From NCBI GenBank assembly GCA_022839995.1, contig JALHIN010000012.1, positions 8,182 through 72,181 of the forward strand: 64,000 nucleotides of DNA, read 5' to 3'. The notes under the pieces are model-generated. The model searched no databases and had not been told where the DNA came from. It worked only from the letters and a program-made list of their open reading frames with translations. This stretch comes from 79-D21 sp022839995 (GTDB lineage Bacteria; Synergistota; Synergistia; Synergistales; 79-D21). The number at the start of each line of letters is the position of its first letter. The first letter of the stretch is position 1. Positions 16,874 to 26,837 of the stretch are shown one piece after another. The position numbers were made by a program, and so were the translations under genes.

Positions 16874-18400
16874 ATGGCCGTAGACACCAAGAGAAAGACA
16901 CCCAGCTTTGCCCTTTCGCTAGGAGTTTTTGCAGTAGCGGCATTTTTCATCAGCTACGGAATCTTGAAGCTAGAAGCAGAGGCCCACATGCCGATCCTTG
17001 CGGCTGCCGTATTCGCCGCGCTCGTCGGCCGGTTCGTGCTGGGCGTTCCCTGGAAGGAAATGGAAGAGGGGATGATCAACAACATCGCGGTCGCTCTCCA
17101 GGCCACCCTCATCCTGATGATCATCGGAATGATCATCGGGGCCTGGATCAAGTCGGGGGTCGTTCCCGGACTCATCTACTACGGCCTCATGATCCTCAAA
17201 CCCTCGATCTTCCTCGTGGCGACCCTGCTCACATGCTCGGTCGTTTCGCTCGCCACGGGTTCCTCCTGGACAACGACTGCCACGATCGGCATCGCGATGC
17301 TCGGCATCGGGAACGGCCTGGGGGTTCCCGTACCGATCACGGCAGGCGTCATCATCTCCGGAGCCTACTTCGGCGACAAGATGTCCCCGCTCTCCGATAC
17401 CACGAACCTCTCCCCCGCAGTATCCGGTGCCGAATTGTTCGACCATATCAAGGCCATGGTCTGGACCACCGGCCCGACGTACATCATCGTGCTTGTCGTC
17501 CTTACCTTCATCGGCTTCCGTTACGGCGGAGGAACCCTGGACGCGAGTCGGATCCATGCCATCCAGTCCTTCATGAAGGCCGAATTCCCGATCTCCCTCG
17601 CCTGCCTGATTCCCCCGTTCCTCGTCATCGCCCTCGCAGTCATGAAGATGCCTGCCATCCCGGGCCTCTTTGCGGGGTTGTTCGCGGGGATCGTGATCGC
17701 CTTCGTGACTGGGGCAGGCGTCGGAGACATCATGGACGTAGTCCAGAACGGATATGCTGCCGGCATTTCCGATGAAATCGCGAATGCCGCCGATGTTGCC
17801 GCCGTCGCCGAGGCCATGACCAAGGCCGGCATTGCAGGCGTCACTCCCGAGATGGGAAAGGAAGTTGCAGCGACCGTATCGAAACTTGTATCGCGAGGCG
17901 GGCTCCAGTCGATGATGTGGTCGATCTCCCTCATTTTTGTCGCCCTGTCCTTCGGAGGCATCATGGAAGCCTGCGGCTTCCTGGAGACGATCATCGGGAC
18001 CCTGACGAAGGGTATCCGGAAGGTCGGCACCCTCATCACGGCGGTTATCGGATCCTGCATCATTTCCAACATCTTCCTGGGTGACCAGTACCTTTCGCTG
18101 GTCGTCCCCGGCAGGATGTTCCGGAACACCTTCCAGAAGGCGGGCCTTGCACCACGGATGCTTTCCCGTACACTGGAGGATGCCGGAACCCTCACCTCTG
18201 CGCTGGTTCCCTGGAACACCTGCGGTGCCTACCAGACCAGCGTACTCGGCGTCGGTCCGCTCGTTTACGGACCCTACGCCTTCCTGAACTGGGGCAACCC
18301 CCTGATGGCGATTTTCTTGACCTACATGAAGATCGGGATTTACTGGAGGAAGGAAGACGGCAGCGACGTCGTCGAAAAGAAGGACACGTTTGATATTTAA
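16874..18400 (+). CDS. nhaC: NhaC-family Na+/H+ (or amino acid-coupled) antiporter, copy 1
   Basis: A 508-residue inner-membrane transporter with about a dozen hydrophobic helices. Family features include AGVIISGAYFGDKMSPLSDTT in the middle, where the conserved GAYFGDK and SPLSDTT segments sit, and FLGDQYLSLV and EDAGTLTSALVPWNTC near the end. NhaC-type proteins exchange Na+ for H+, but some move amino acids or organic acids; the location beside kamA makes a role in lysine fermentation plausible (inference). The ATG at 16874 follows GGAGGAGG. By eye more than half of its residues are identical to the second copy at 18962-20488. Confidence 0.9.
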   Translation: MAVDTKRKTPSFALSLGVFAVAAFFISYGILKLEAEAHMPILAAAVFAALVGRFVLGVPWKEMEEGMINNIAVALQATLILMIIGMIIGAWIKSGVVPGLIYYGLMILKPSIFLVATLLTCSVVSLATGSSWTTTATIGIAMLGIGNGLGVPVPITAGVIISGAYFGDKMSPLSDTTNLSPAVSGAELFDHIKAMVWTTGPTYIIVLVVLTFIGFRYGGGTLDASRIHAIQSFMKAEFPISLACLIPPFLVIALAVMKMPAIPGLFAGLFAGIVIAFVTGAGVGDIMDVVQNGYAAGISDEIANAADVAAVAEAMTKAGIAGVTPEMGKEVAATVSKLVSRGGLQSMMWSISLIFVALSFGGIMEACGFLETIIGTLTKGIRKVGTLITAVIGSCIISNIFLGDQYLSLVVPGRMFRNTFQKAGLAPRMLSRTLEDAGTLTSALVPWNTCGAYQTSVLGVGPLVYGPYAFLNWGNPLMAIFLTYMKIGIYWRKEDGSDVVEKKDTFDI

Positions 18401-18407
18401 GTATCGC

Positions 18408-18452
18408 TTAAAATGCAGAGGCGGCCCTTGGCGGGCCGCTTCTGCATTTTAA
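18408..18452. terminator. Bidirectional terminator between copy-1 nhaC and a small membrane protein gene
   Basis: A long near-perfect hairpin: TTAAAATGCAGA-GGCGGCCC pairs with GGGCCGC-TTCTGCATTTTAA, with A and T tracts on both flanks. It serves the two convergent genes, and the stop codon of the minus-strand gene lies inside it. Confidence 0.92.
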
Positions 18453-18874
18453 AGGGTTGTGATCTCGATTCCAGGCGCATGCTCCTTAAGGATTTCCCTT
18501 AGCTTTTGCTCCTGCGAGCGGTCAAACAGGACTTTCCATCCCAGGACATCCCTCTCGAAAAACGCCATCATTTGGTCTCGCCTGAATGCCAATCCGACAT
18601 GCCCCAGTTCGGCCCAGGGAAAGACCTCGCTGTTCCGGTTCATCCAGGTCCTGGTTTCGCGGACGATCCCTTCTTCGCTGAGGTAGATCCTTTTCCTGTA
18701 GCCACATGCGTAAAGGATTGCAGCCCCGACGAAAAGGGCGTGAGCGCTCAGGCTTTTTACGGTCAGGAACCGACGCAGGGCATCCCCCAGAAGGTAAATT
18801 CCGATGACGCCGAACGTCCAGCGCATCCATTCCGGGAAAGGCGTATTCGACTTCGATTCAAGCAAAACGGTCAA
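18449..18874 (-). CDS. Hypothetical membrane protein with PH-like domain
   Basis: A 141-residue protein not confidently recognised. Two hydrophobic segments (about residues 18-36 and 44-58) are followed by a soluble part with beta strands and alternating charges (IYLSEEGIVRETRTW, FPWAELGHVGL) that resembles the bacterial PH-like domain of YdbT/DUF304-type proteins. It sits alone between the two convergent nhaC genes, with terminators on both sides, so it is its own transcript. Function unknown. Confidence 0.6.
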   Translation of the reverse strand: MTVLLESKSNTPFPEWMRWTFGVIGIYLLGDALRRFLTVKSLSAHALFVGAAILYACGYRKRIYLSEEGIVRETRTWMNRNSEVFPWAELGHVGLAFRRDQMMAFFERDVLGWKVLFDRSQEQKLREILKEHAPGIEITTL

Positions 18875-18901
18875 ACGAATCTCTCCCTTTTCTCATGAGC
18901 G

Positions 18902-18938
18902 TAAAAACGGGGAGGGGCGGTTTCTCCCCCTCCCCGTT
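18902..18938 (-). terminator. Intrinsic terminator of the second nhaC gene
   Basis: On the minus strand AACGGGGAGGGG pairs perfectly with CCCCTCCCCGTT across a 9-base loop and is followed by TTTTT (the last stem T's plus three more). Confidence 0.9.
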
Positions 18939-18961
18939 CATGGCGGGACGGAATTGCGGTT

Positions 18962-20488
18962 CTACAGGTTGGCAGGTTTCTGCTTGGCGAAGACAGGTTC
19001 ACCGTCCTTGCCTTTCCAGGTCGTTCCAATGCCAAGGTAGGTGAGCAGGATCGCCATGAGCGGGTTCAGGTAGTTCAGGAATGCAAAGGGAAGGTATTGT
19101 ACCGTGGGAACTCCGAGTACCCCGCTGTTGTAAGCGCCGCAGGTGTTCCAGGGAATCAGGACCGAGGTCAGTGTCCCAGCGTCTTCCAGCGAACGGGAAA
19201 GCATCCTGGGATGGAGCCCTTTTTCCTCGAATCCGAGCCTGAACATGCGGCCAGGCATGACGATGGACAGGTACTGGTCGCCCAGGAAGACGTTGCAGAT
19301 GAAGCAGGAGGCGATGACCGATGCCACCAGCCCGCCGACGCTTTTGACTCCCTTGAGGATCGTCCGGAGCATGACCTCGAGGAAGCCGCACCTTTCCATG
19401 ATCCCTCCGAAGGAAAGCGCACAGATGATCAGGGAGATCGTCCAGTTCATGGACTGCATGCCGCCGCGGGTGAGAAGGTCGTTCAGCATCCCGCCGACTT
19501 CCTTTGCCATCTCCGGCGTCACACCGAGGATGTTGTTCTCGGAAAGGATCTTGGCGACTGCCGTCAGGTCTTCCGCCTCAGCCAGGGTAGCGGAAAGAGC
19601 GGCAGTGTATCCGTTCTGGATCACGTTCATGATGTCCCCGATTCCCAGTCCCTGGAAAGCCGCAATAACGGCTCCGGCCACGACGCCGGCAAAGAGCCCG
19701 GGGATCGCGGGCATCTTCATCACGCAGAGGCCGATGACCAGGATCGGAGGGACGAATCCGACCAGGCTGATGCTAAATTCGTGGGACATGACCGCCTGAA
19801 TGGCGGTGATTTTTGCCGCATCGAGAGTTCCCCCGCCATATTTCATGCCGAGGACGACCGTAATGGCGCAGACGAGAAGGTAGGTCGGGCCCGTCGTCCA
19901 GACCATGGCCCGGATATGCTGGAAGAGGTCGGTCCCGGCGATGGCCGGTGCCAGGTTGGTGGTGTCGGACAGCGGGGACATCTTGTCGCCGAAGTAGGCT
20001 CCCGAGATGACGACGCCCGCCGCGAGGGGAGCTGGAATTCCGAGTCCCATGGCCACACCCATCAGCGCGATACCGACGGTCCCGGTGGTGCCCCAGGAAG
20101 TCCCCGTCGAAAGCGAGACGACCGAGCAGATCAGGAGGGTGGCCAGCAGGAACCACCTTGGCGAGAGCAGGTCGAGCCCGTAATAGATCAGGCTGGGGAC
20201 AACGCCGCTCTGGATCCAGGCTCCGATGATCATGCCGACGATGTAGAGGATGAGAACGGCCTGGAGGGCCAGCACGATGCCGTTGATCATGCCTTCCTCG
20301 ATTGTCTTCCAGGGGATTCCCAGGACCCATCGACCGACGAGGGCCGCGAAAAGGGCACACAGGACGAGAGGGATATGGACTTCCGCTTCCAGCTTGAGGA
20401 CGCTATAACCGATGATGACTGCCGCTACTAGGACAACCATGAGCGCGATGCCGAAACTGGGTTTCTTTCCGGTGATTTCTTCTGCCAT
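18962..20488 (-). CDS. nhaC: NhaC-family Na+/H+ (or amino acid-coupled) antiporter, copy 2
   Basis: A 508-residue paralogue of the copy at 16874-18400 in convergent orientation, with the same GAYFGDKMSPLSDTT, FLGDQYLSIV and EDAGTLTSVLIPWNTC blocks and the same helix pattern. The ATG at 20488 is chosen because its N-terminus then aligns residue for residue with copy 1 (both have twelve residues up to PSF); an in-frame GTG at 20494 is possible. The charged loop in the middle (about residues 305-335) differs most between the copies, suggesting different substrates or regulation. It has a long structured leader. Confidence 0.9.
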   Translation of the reverse strand: MAEEITGKKPSFGIALMVVLVAAVIIGYSVLKLEAEVHIPLVLCALFAALVGRWVLGIPWKTIEEGMINGIVLALQAVLILYIVGMIIGAWIQSGVVPSLIYYGLDLLSPRWFLLATLLICSVVSLSTGTSWGTTGTVGIALMGVAMGLGIPAPLAAGVVISGAYFGDKMSPLSDTTNLAPAIAGTDLFQHIRAMVWTTGPTYLLVCAITVVLGMKYGGGTLDAAKITAIQAVMSHEFSISLVGFVPPILVIGLCVMKMPAIPGLFAGVVAGAVIAAFQGLGIGDIMNVIQNGYTAALSATLAEAEDLTAVAKILSENNILGVTPEMAKEVGGMLNDLLTRGGMQSMNWTISLIICALSFGGIMERCGFLEVMLRTILKGVKSVGGLVASVIASCFICNVFLGDQYLSIVMPGRMFRLGFEEKGLHPRMLSRSLEDAGTLTSVLIPWNTCGAYNSGVLGVPTVQYLPFAFLNYLNPLMAILLTYLGIGTTWKGKDGEPVFAKQKPANL

Positions 20489-20518
20489 GACCACGAACTT
20501 CCCCCTTTCTTAATTTAC

Positions 20519-20588
20519 CGGTTCAGTGGGTTGTCTTTCCGGAAGTTCTGAACCGTATCCCCCCTCCGGGTTTCCTTTCCGGACCCAC
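20519..20588 (-). promoter_or_regulatory. Structured leader of copy-2 nhaC, possible pseudoknot RNA element
   Basis: In the transcript, GTGGGT (20588-20583) can pair with ACCCAC (20531-20526), while CGGTTCAG (20555-20548) can pair with CTGAACCG (20526-20519). The pairings interleave, which is an H-type pseudoknot layout; they share one base at 20526. TCCGGAAAG also occurs twice, 40 bases apart (20583-20575 and 20543-20535). No known riboswitch class was recognised. Confidence 0.45.
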
Positions 20589-20592
20589 CAAC

Positions 20593-20620
20593 ATTATACG
20601 ATGATTGGGAGGGCTGTCCA
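20593..20620 (-). promoter_or_regulatory. Promoter of copy-2 nhaC
   Basis: TGGACA, 16 bases, perfect TATAAT. It predicts a start near 20586 and a leader of about 98 bases. Confidence 0.7.
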
Positions 20621-20664
20621 GCCTGAAAAGGTAGTCGGTTTCCGCGAAAAGCCCGCTGGACGAA

Positions 20665-20698
20665 ACAAGGGGCCGGAGTCTTTTCTCCGGCCCCTTGT
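20665..20698 (-). terminator. Hairpin terminator after the PpiC gene
   Basis: A perfect 14-bp stem (ACAAGGGGCCGGAG with its complement) around a 6-base loop, located just after the ppiC-type gene stop. The following T tract is short (TTG TTTC), so termination may be partial. Confidence 0.7.
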
Positions 20699-20705
20699 GG
20701 AATCT

Positions 20706-21557
20706 TTATTTTCCGAGCGCTTCCAGCTGTTTTTCGTCGATCGCCAGGGAGGCCGTCTTTCTCAGGCTTTCCAGCGTTTCCTCCAGGTAAAACTGCTGCA
20801 GGTCCCTGACCACCCGGCTTTTCACCGATTCGTAGACTCCCTCGCTTGCCGGGCGCTTGTCCAGCACCTGGAGAACGTGCCATCCGTATTCGCTTCGGAC
20901 CGGCCCGCCAAGTCCTCCCCTGGGGGTGGAAAAGGCGGTTTTCTCGAACTCGGGAACCGTGTCGCCCTTCTCGATCCACCCCAGGTCACCGCCTCTTTCC
21001 GCGGACCCCTGGTCCTTGCTGGATTTCGCGGCAAGCTCTCCGAAATCCTTTCCAGAAAGCGCTTCCAGAAGGAGGTTCCGGGCTTCCGCTTCCGATTCGA
21101 CAAGGATATGCCGGACGTGCACGGCTTCTTTCGTGGCGTAGTTCGAGCGGTGCTCCTCGAAATATCCCCGCACGGCCTTTTCGCTCATGTTCCACCCGGC
21201 TGCCAGCCGTTCGACATAGGCTTTCGCCAGCGTGTTCACGGCATCCCAGCGCAGCTTTGCGGCAACCGCAGGGTCAAGCTGGAGCCCCTTCAGGGCTGCC
21301 GCCTGCGAGACCAGCAGAAGATCCGCGACATCCCCGAGAAACTCCTTCTTTTCCTCGAGAGTCATACCCGAAAGGACCATCCCGGCCATAGCCTCGTTGC
21401 CCCCTGCCTTCTGCGTCAGGAGGTACAGAAGGTCGTCGGCGGTTACGCTTTCCTCCCCGACTTTCATGACGGGGGCCTGGACGGCTGCGGATGCCAGAGT
21501 CGTCGAGAACGCAAGCAGAGATACGGTCAGAGCGATTGCGGCGACAAATTTTCTCAA
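20706..21557 (-). CDS. Exported PpiC-type peptidyl-prolyl isomerase/foldase
   Basis: A 283-residue periplasmic or outer-surface chaperone of the SurA/PrsA kind. A TTG at 21557 is chosen as start: it is preceded by GAGGAGG at good distance and opens a clean signal peptide (RKFVAAIALTVSLLAF, cleavage near ALASA-type ASA). An in-frame ATG overlapping the clpC stop (TGATG) would add 16 residues before the signal peptide and is less likely. The parvulin domain covers about residues 115-215, with VHVRHILV and the GGDLGWIEKGD loop. It is the last gene of the clpC operon. No lipobox cysteine. Confidence 0.85.
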   Translation of the reverse strand: MRKFVAAIALTVSLLAFSTTLASAAVQAPVMKVGEESVTADDLLYLLTQKAGGNEAMAGMVLSGMTLEEKKEFLGDVADLLLVSQAAALKGLQLDPAVAAKLRWDAVNTLAKAYVERLAAGWNMSEKAVRGYFEEHRSNYATKEAVHVRHILVESEAEARNLLLEALSGKDFGELAAKSSKDQGSAERGGDLGWIEKGDTVPEFEKTAFSTPRGGLGGPVRSEYGWHVLQVLDKRPASEGVYESVKSRVVRDLQQFYLEETLESLRKTASLAIDEKQLEALGK

Positions 21558-21601
21558 TTTCAGTTCCTCCTCTGGTTTGAACGTCTTTTTGGACAGGCGC
21601 A

Positions 21602-24070
<2,469 letters not shown>

Positions 24071-24102
24071 GGTCTTGTTCCCCTTTCGGACAGATCCCCA
24101 AC

Positions 24103-25152
24103 CTAAAGACGGCCCAGAGTCTCCCTGACGAGTTCCGCCCGGGCCGTTTCCGTCTCCTCTTCCTGGAGCAGCCTTCCTTTCATGGCCTGCACGTGGGCGG
24201 GCTGGACCGAGAGGAAGAGCGGTCCCCAGGCCACTTTTTCGAAGGGCCCCTTCATGCCCGCTTCCTGGGCCATCCGGAGCAGGGAGAGGCATTCCATCGC
24301 CTCTGCCAGTCCGAGGCGTCTCGCGTACACCAGGGTCCCCCACGCCCTCCAGATCCGGTCCTCCAGTTCCCGGCTCCCGTTGAAAAGGGCCTCCCTCGCC
24401 CGGGATTCCTGCTCGACAAGTCGAGAGCCCACCGCTTCCACTTTTTCCGTCAGTTCTTCGGGTGTGAGTCCCAGCGTCACCTGGTTGGAAACCTGGTAGA
24501 GAGCTCCGGCTGACGTCGTACCCTCTCCGTAGGCCCCCCTGACAACCAGTCCCAGGCGGCCTGATTGGGCGATGATTTCCGGCATCGCCCTCGACATCTT
24601 GAGCGCAGGGAGATGCAGCATCGCCGAAGCCCTGAGCCCCGTTCCCACGTTGGTCGGGCAGCTGGTCAGGAAACCGAATTCCTGGTCGAAGGCGAATTCA
24701 AGGCAATAAAGAGCCCGATCGATCGCAGAAGCGATCCGGAGGGCTTCGCAGAGGGACATTCGGCCCAGTAGGACCTGGATCCGCAGGTGGTCCTCTTCGT
24801 TCACCATCACGGAAACGATCCCCTTCGTGTCCAGGATGAGCCCCCTCTCCCGGCTTCCCTGGAGGAACTCCGGGCTCATCAGCCGCCTCTCGACCAAGAG
24901 CCCCCTTGCGATCGGGTCCATCTCCTCGAGCCTGCACCACGCACACTCGCGGAACAACGGCTCGGCCTGGATGGCCTGCCTCACTTCTTCGAGCACTGCG
25001 GCCCTCTCTTCGGCTGTCGCCCGGTTGACAAAGGGAAACCTCGCGAGGTTCCGCGCGAGGCGGACCCGGCTGGAGATCACGACGTCGGAAGGGCAATCCT
25101 GCCCCCCTTCCACCCAGGGAGCCGGCAAGGCCAGGATCCTATCCGCGTTCAC
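24103..25152 (-). CDS. mcsB: Protein-arginine kinase McsB
   Basis: ATP:guanido phosphotransferase family protein that phosphorylates arginines on misfolded proteins and on CtsR, marking them for ClpCP. The 349-residue sequence has VISSRVRLARNLARFPF near the N-terminus and the TCPTNVGTGLRASAMLHLP block with the catalytic-site cysteine. The start is a GTG at 25152, overlapping mcsA by 14 bp. Near the usual length (about 355-365). Confidence 0.94.
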   Translation of the reverse strand: MNADRILALPAPWVEGGQDCPSDVVISSRVRLARNLARFPFVNRATAEERAAVLEEVRQAIQAEPLFRECAWCRLEEMDPIARGLLVERRLMSPEFLQGSRERGLILDTKGIVSVMVNEEDHLRIQVLLGRMSLCEALRIASAIDRALYCLEFAFDQEFGFLTSCPTNVGTGLRASAMLHLPALKMSRAMPEIIAQSGRLGLVVRGAYGEGTTSAGALYQVSNQVTLGLTPEELTEKVEAVGSRLVEQESRAREALFNGSRELEDRIWRAWGTLVYARRLGLAEAMECLSLLRMAQEAGMKGPFEKVAWGPLFLSVQPAHVQAMKGRLLQEEETETARAELVRETLGRL

Positions 25153-25675
25153 CCCGGAGCCTCCCTTCCAGGATCCGGATCCGATCCCTGAGAGTTGCCG
25201 CCATTTCGTACCGTTCTTCGGAAACCGCTTCTTTCAGCTGGATTTTGAGCCGTTCCAGCTCGTCATCCATCCCCTGGACAGAACTTGTTCCCTGGCCCGG
25301 GGTTGGACCCCTGTAGGTTTCGGAACCGTGAATTCGAGTGAAAAGGGGCCGGATCCATTCCCGGAAAGCACGGTAGCATTCTGCGCACCCAAAACGTCCG
25401 GTCTTCCTGAAACCCTCGAAATCAAGCCCGCAACGCGGACAGGAAGGGACTGCCCGGGTTGCTTTCCCATGTTCCTGCGGTTCGGGCCCCAAGGTCTTGC
25501 AGAGATTCTCGAGAAAGGAACCGATGGAGAACTCGAGGAAATTGCTCCCTGGCTTCCAGCCGGAAGTCAGTTCCCGGGCACATTCCTTGCAAAGGTGATG
25601 TTCGGAAACAACCCCCTGGATCGCCTGCCGGATATGGACTTCGGCTGTTTTCTTTCCGCATCGTTCGCAGAGCAT
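25139..25675 (-). CDS. mcsA: McsA, zinc-binding activator of McsB
   Basis: A 178-residue protein with paired CxxC zinc motifs (Cys3/Cys6 with Cys29/Cys32, and CPRC with CAEC in the middle) and a C-terminal UVR motif (ERLKIQLKEAVSEERYEMAA). It activates the McsB kinase and links it to ClpC. It lies between ctsR and mcsB in the classical order, 6 bp after ctsR. Confidence 0.93.
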   Translation of the reverse strand: MLCERCGKKTAEVHIRQAIQGVVSEHHLCKECARELTSGWKPGSNFLEFSIGSFLENLCKTLGPEPQEHGKATRAVPSCPRCGLDFEGFRKTGRFGCAECYRAFREWIRPLFTRIHGSETYRGPTPGQGTSSVQGMDDELERLKIQLKEAVSEERYEMAATLRDRIRILEGRLRGERG

Positions 25676-25681
25676 CTGATT

Positions 25682-26161
25682 TTACGAAAGCACGAGGCTC
25701 CTGAGCATTCTCTTCAGGAGTTCGGCGTTCATGACATCCCTTCGGTAGGGGGAAAGATCGAAGAGGGAGCGCGCCACTTCCTCCTGGTACCGAAGGGCCA
25801 CTTCAATCAGCAGGCGTTCCCTCCCGCTGATCATCTTCCGATGCTGAAGGTTCAGCAAAAGTCGTTTCGCCTCCGCTTCGGAAAGGGTTTCTCCCACCAG
25901 ATCTTCGATATGGTTGACCCGCTCTTCCGGAAAACGGAAGGAAAGCCGCAGGATCCGGATGTAACCGTGCCCCCCACGCTGGCTGTCCACGAGAAACCCC
26001 CGTTCCGGCGTGAATCGGCTTCTCAGGACGTAGTTGATCTGGCTCGGGACGCACCCGAAAAGCTCCGCGAGGTCCTTTCTGCGGAGAGCGATCACTTCTT
26101 CCTGGGATTCCTGGAACAGCTGGGTGATGTGATCTTCGATGATCTTCGTCAAGCTCGCCAT
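25682..26161 (-). CDS. ctsR: Heat-shock repressor CtsR
   Basis: A 159-residue dimeric winged-helix repressor of the clpC regulon. The helix-turn-helix covers about residues 27-50 (RRKDLAELFGCVPSQINY). The wing loop, normally four glycines that act as thermosensor, reads RGGHGYIRI here, with His65 at the third position. The C-terminal half holds the McsB/ClpC-responsive helices. It is the first gene of the operon, behind a promoter that overlaps a CtsR-box-like repeat. Confidence 0.95.
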   Translation of the reverse strand: MASLTKIIEDHITQLFQESQEEVIALRRKDLAELFGCVPSQINYVLRSRFTPERGFLVDSQRGGHGYIRILRLSFRFPEERVNHIEDLVGETLSEAEAKRLLLNLQHRKMISGRERLLIEVALRYQEEVARSLFDLSPYRRDVMNAELLKRMLRSLVLS

Positions 26162-26189
26162 CGCAGCACCTCCTGATCTTCACGCAAGC

Positions 26190-26219
26190 ATTCTACCCCG
26201 TAAGGTCAGGATTAGTCAA
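26190..26219 (-). promoter_or_regulatory. Promoter of the ctsR-mcsA-mcsB-clpC operon
   Basis: TTGACT, 18 bases, TAGAAT, squeezed into the gap after the plsY stop. It predicts a leader of about 20 bases before ctsR. Confidence 0.7.
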
Positions 26220-26220
26220 T
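26204..26220 (+). promoter_or_regulatory. Candidate CtsR box
   Basis: GGTCAGG, 3 bases, AGTCAAT: two heptads each matching 5 of 7 positions of the CtsR consensus GGTCAAA, with the standard 3-base spacer, lying over the -35 box. This fits autorepression. Confidence 0.6.
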
Positions 26221-26837
26221 TATCTTGCGGAAGGTTTCCCGTTCCGCTCCGTTTCCCCCGTCCTTCTTTCGGTCCCTTCGAGGAGGCGCCGAATGTTCTC
26301 GCGGTGTCGCCAAATTGACAGGAGAACCAGGAAAAAGGCCGCTTCGACATACGGAGCCGGAGCTCCCAGGACCCACAGCGCGAGCAGGGTAACGAACAGG
26401 GAAACCATGGAAGAAAGCGAAACGGTGCGGGTCCCCTTCAGCAGAAGGAACCAGGCGGCCCCGCCGATCAGGGTCGCCAAGGGGTCCAGGAAAAAGAGGA
26501 CACCGTAGGTGGTTGCCACCCCCTTGCCACCCGCAAAACGGAGCCAAACCGGGTAATTGTGCCCGATGACGCCTGCAACTGCTGTCATTGCAAGGATCCA
26601 GGGTGACGACACCCCCGCGGCGAAGGCAGCGGCCAGGACAAGGCCTCCCTTGGCCATGTCGAAGACGGCGACGAACACCGCCCAGAATTTTCCCGCAATC
26701 CGGCCGACATTCGTTGCGCCCGTGTTTCCGGAGCCGACCGTCCGGATGTCGATCCCCTTGAGGAGCCGGACAACAAGAAAGCCAGTCGGGATCGATCCTG
26801 CGAGGTAGCCCGCAACGGGCCAAAGCCAGGGCATCAT
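26220..26837 (-). CDS. plsY: Glycerol-3-phosphate acyltransferase PlsY
   Basis: A 205-residue polytopic enzyme that acylates glycerol-3-phosphate from acyl-phosphate, the first step of membrane lipid synthesis. It has the three PlsY motifs: GSIPTGFL with Ser, GSGNTGATNVGR, and FAGGKGVATTYG. The start at 26837 forms an ATGA overlap with the preceding ligase gene. The 3' end touches the ctsR promoter. Confidence 0.95.
   Translation of the reverse strand: MMPWLWPVAGYLAGSIPTGFLVVRLLKGIDIRTVGSGNTGATNVGRIAGKFWAVFVAVFDMAKGGLVLAAAFAAGVSSPWILAMTAVAGVIGHNYPVWLRFAGGKGVATTYGVLFFLDPLATLIGGAAWFLLLKGTRTVSLSSMVSLFVTLLALWVLGAPAPYVEAAFFLVLLSIWRHRENIRRLLEGTERRTGETERNGKPSAR

Noticed and set aside
19097..20431. 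444-codon open frame on the plus strand
   Set aside because: It lies exactly opposite copy-2 nhaC, whose protein is fully conserved in family motifs. The antisense translation is rich in Asp/Arg/Gly/His with no fold-like pattern; it is a GC-rich shadow.
24827..26176. 449-codon open frame on the plus strand
   Set aside because: Covers mcsB, mcsA and ctsR in antisense, all of which are clear genes in classical operon order.
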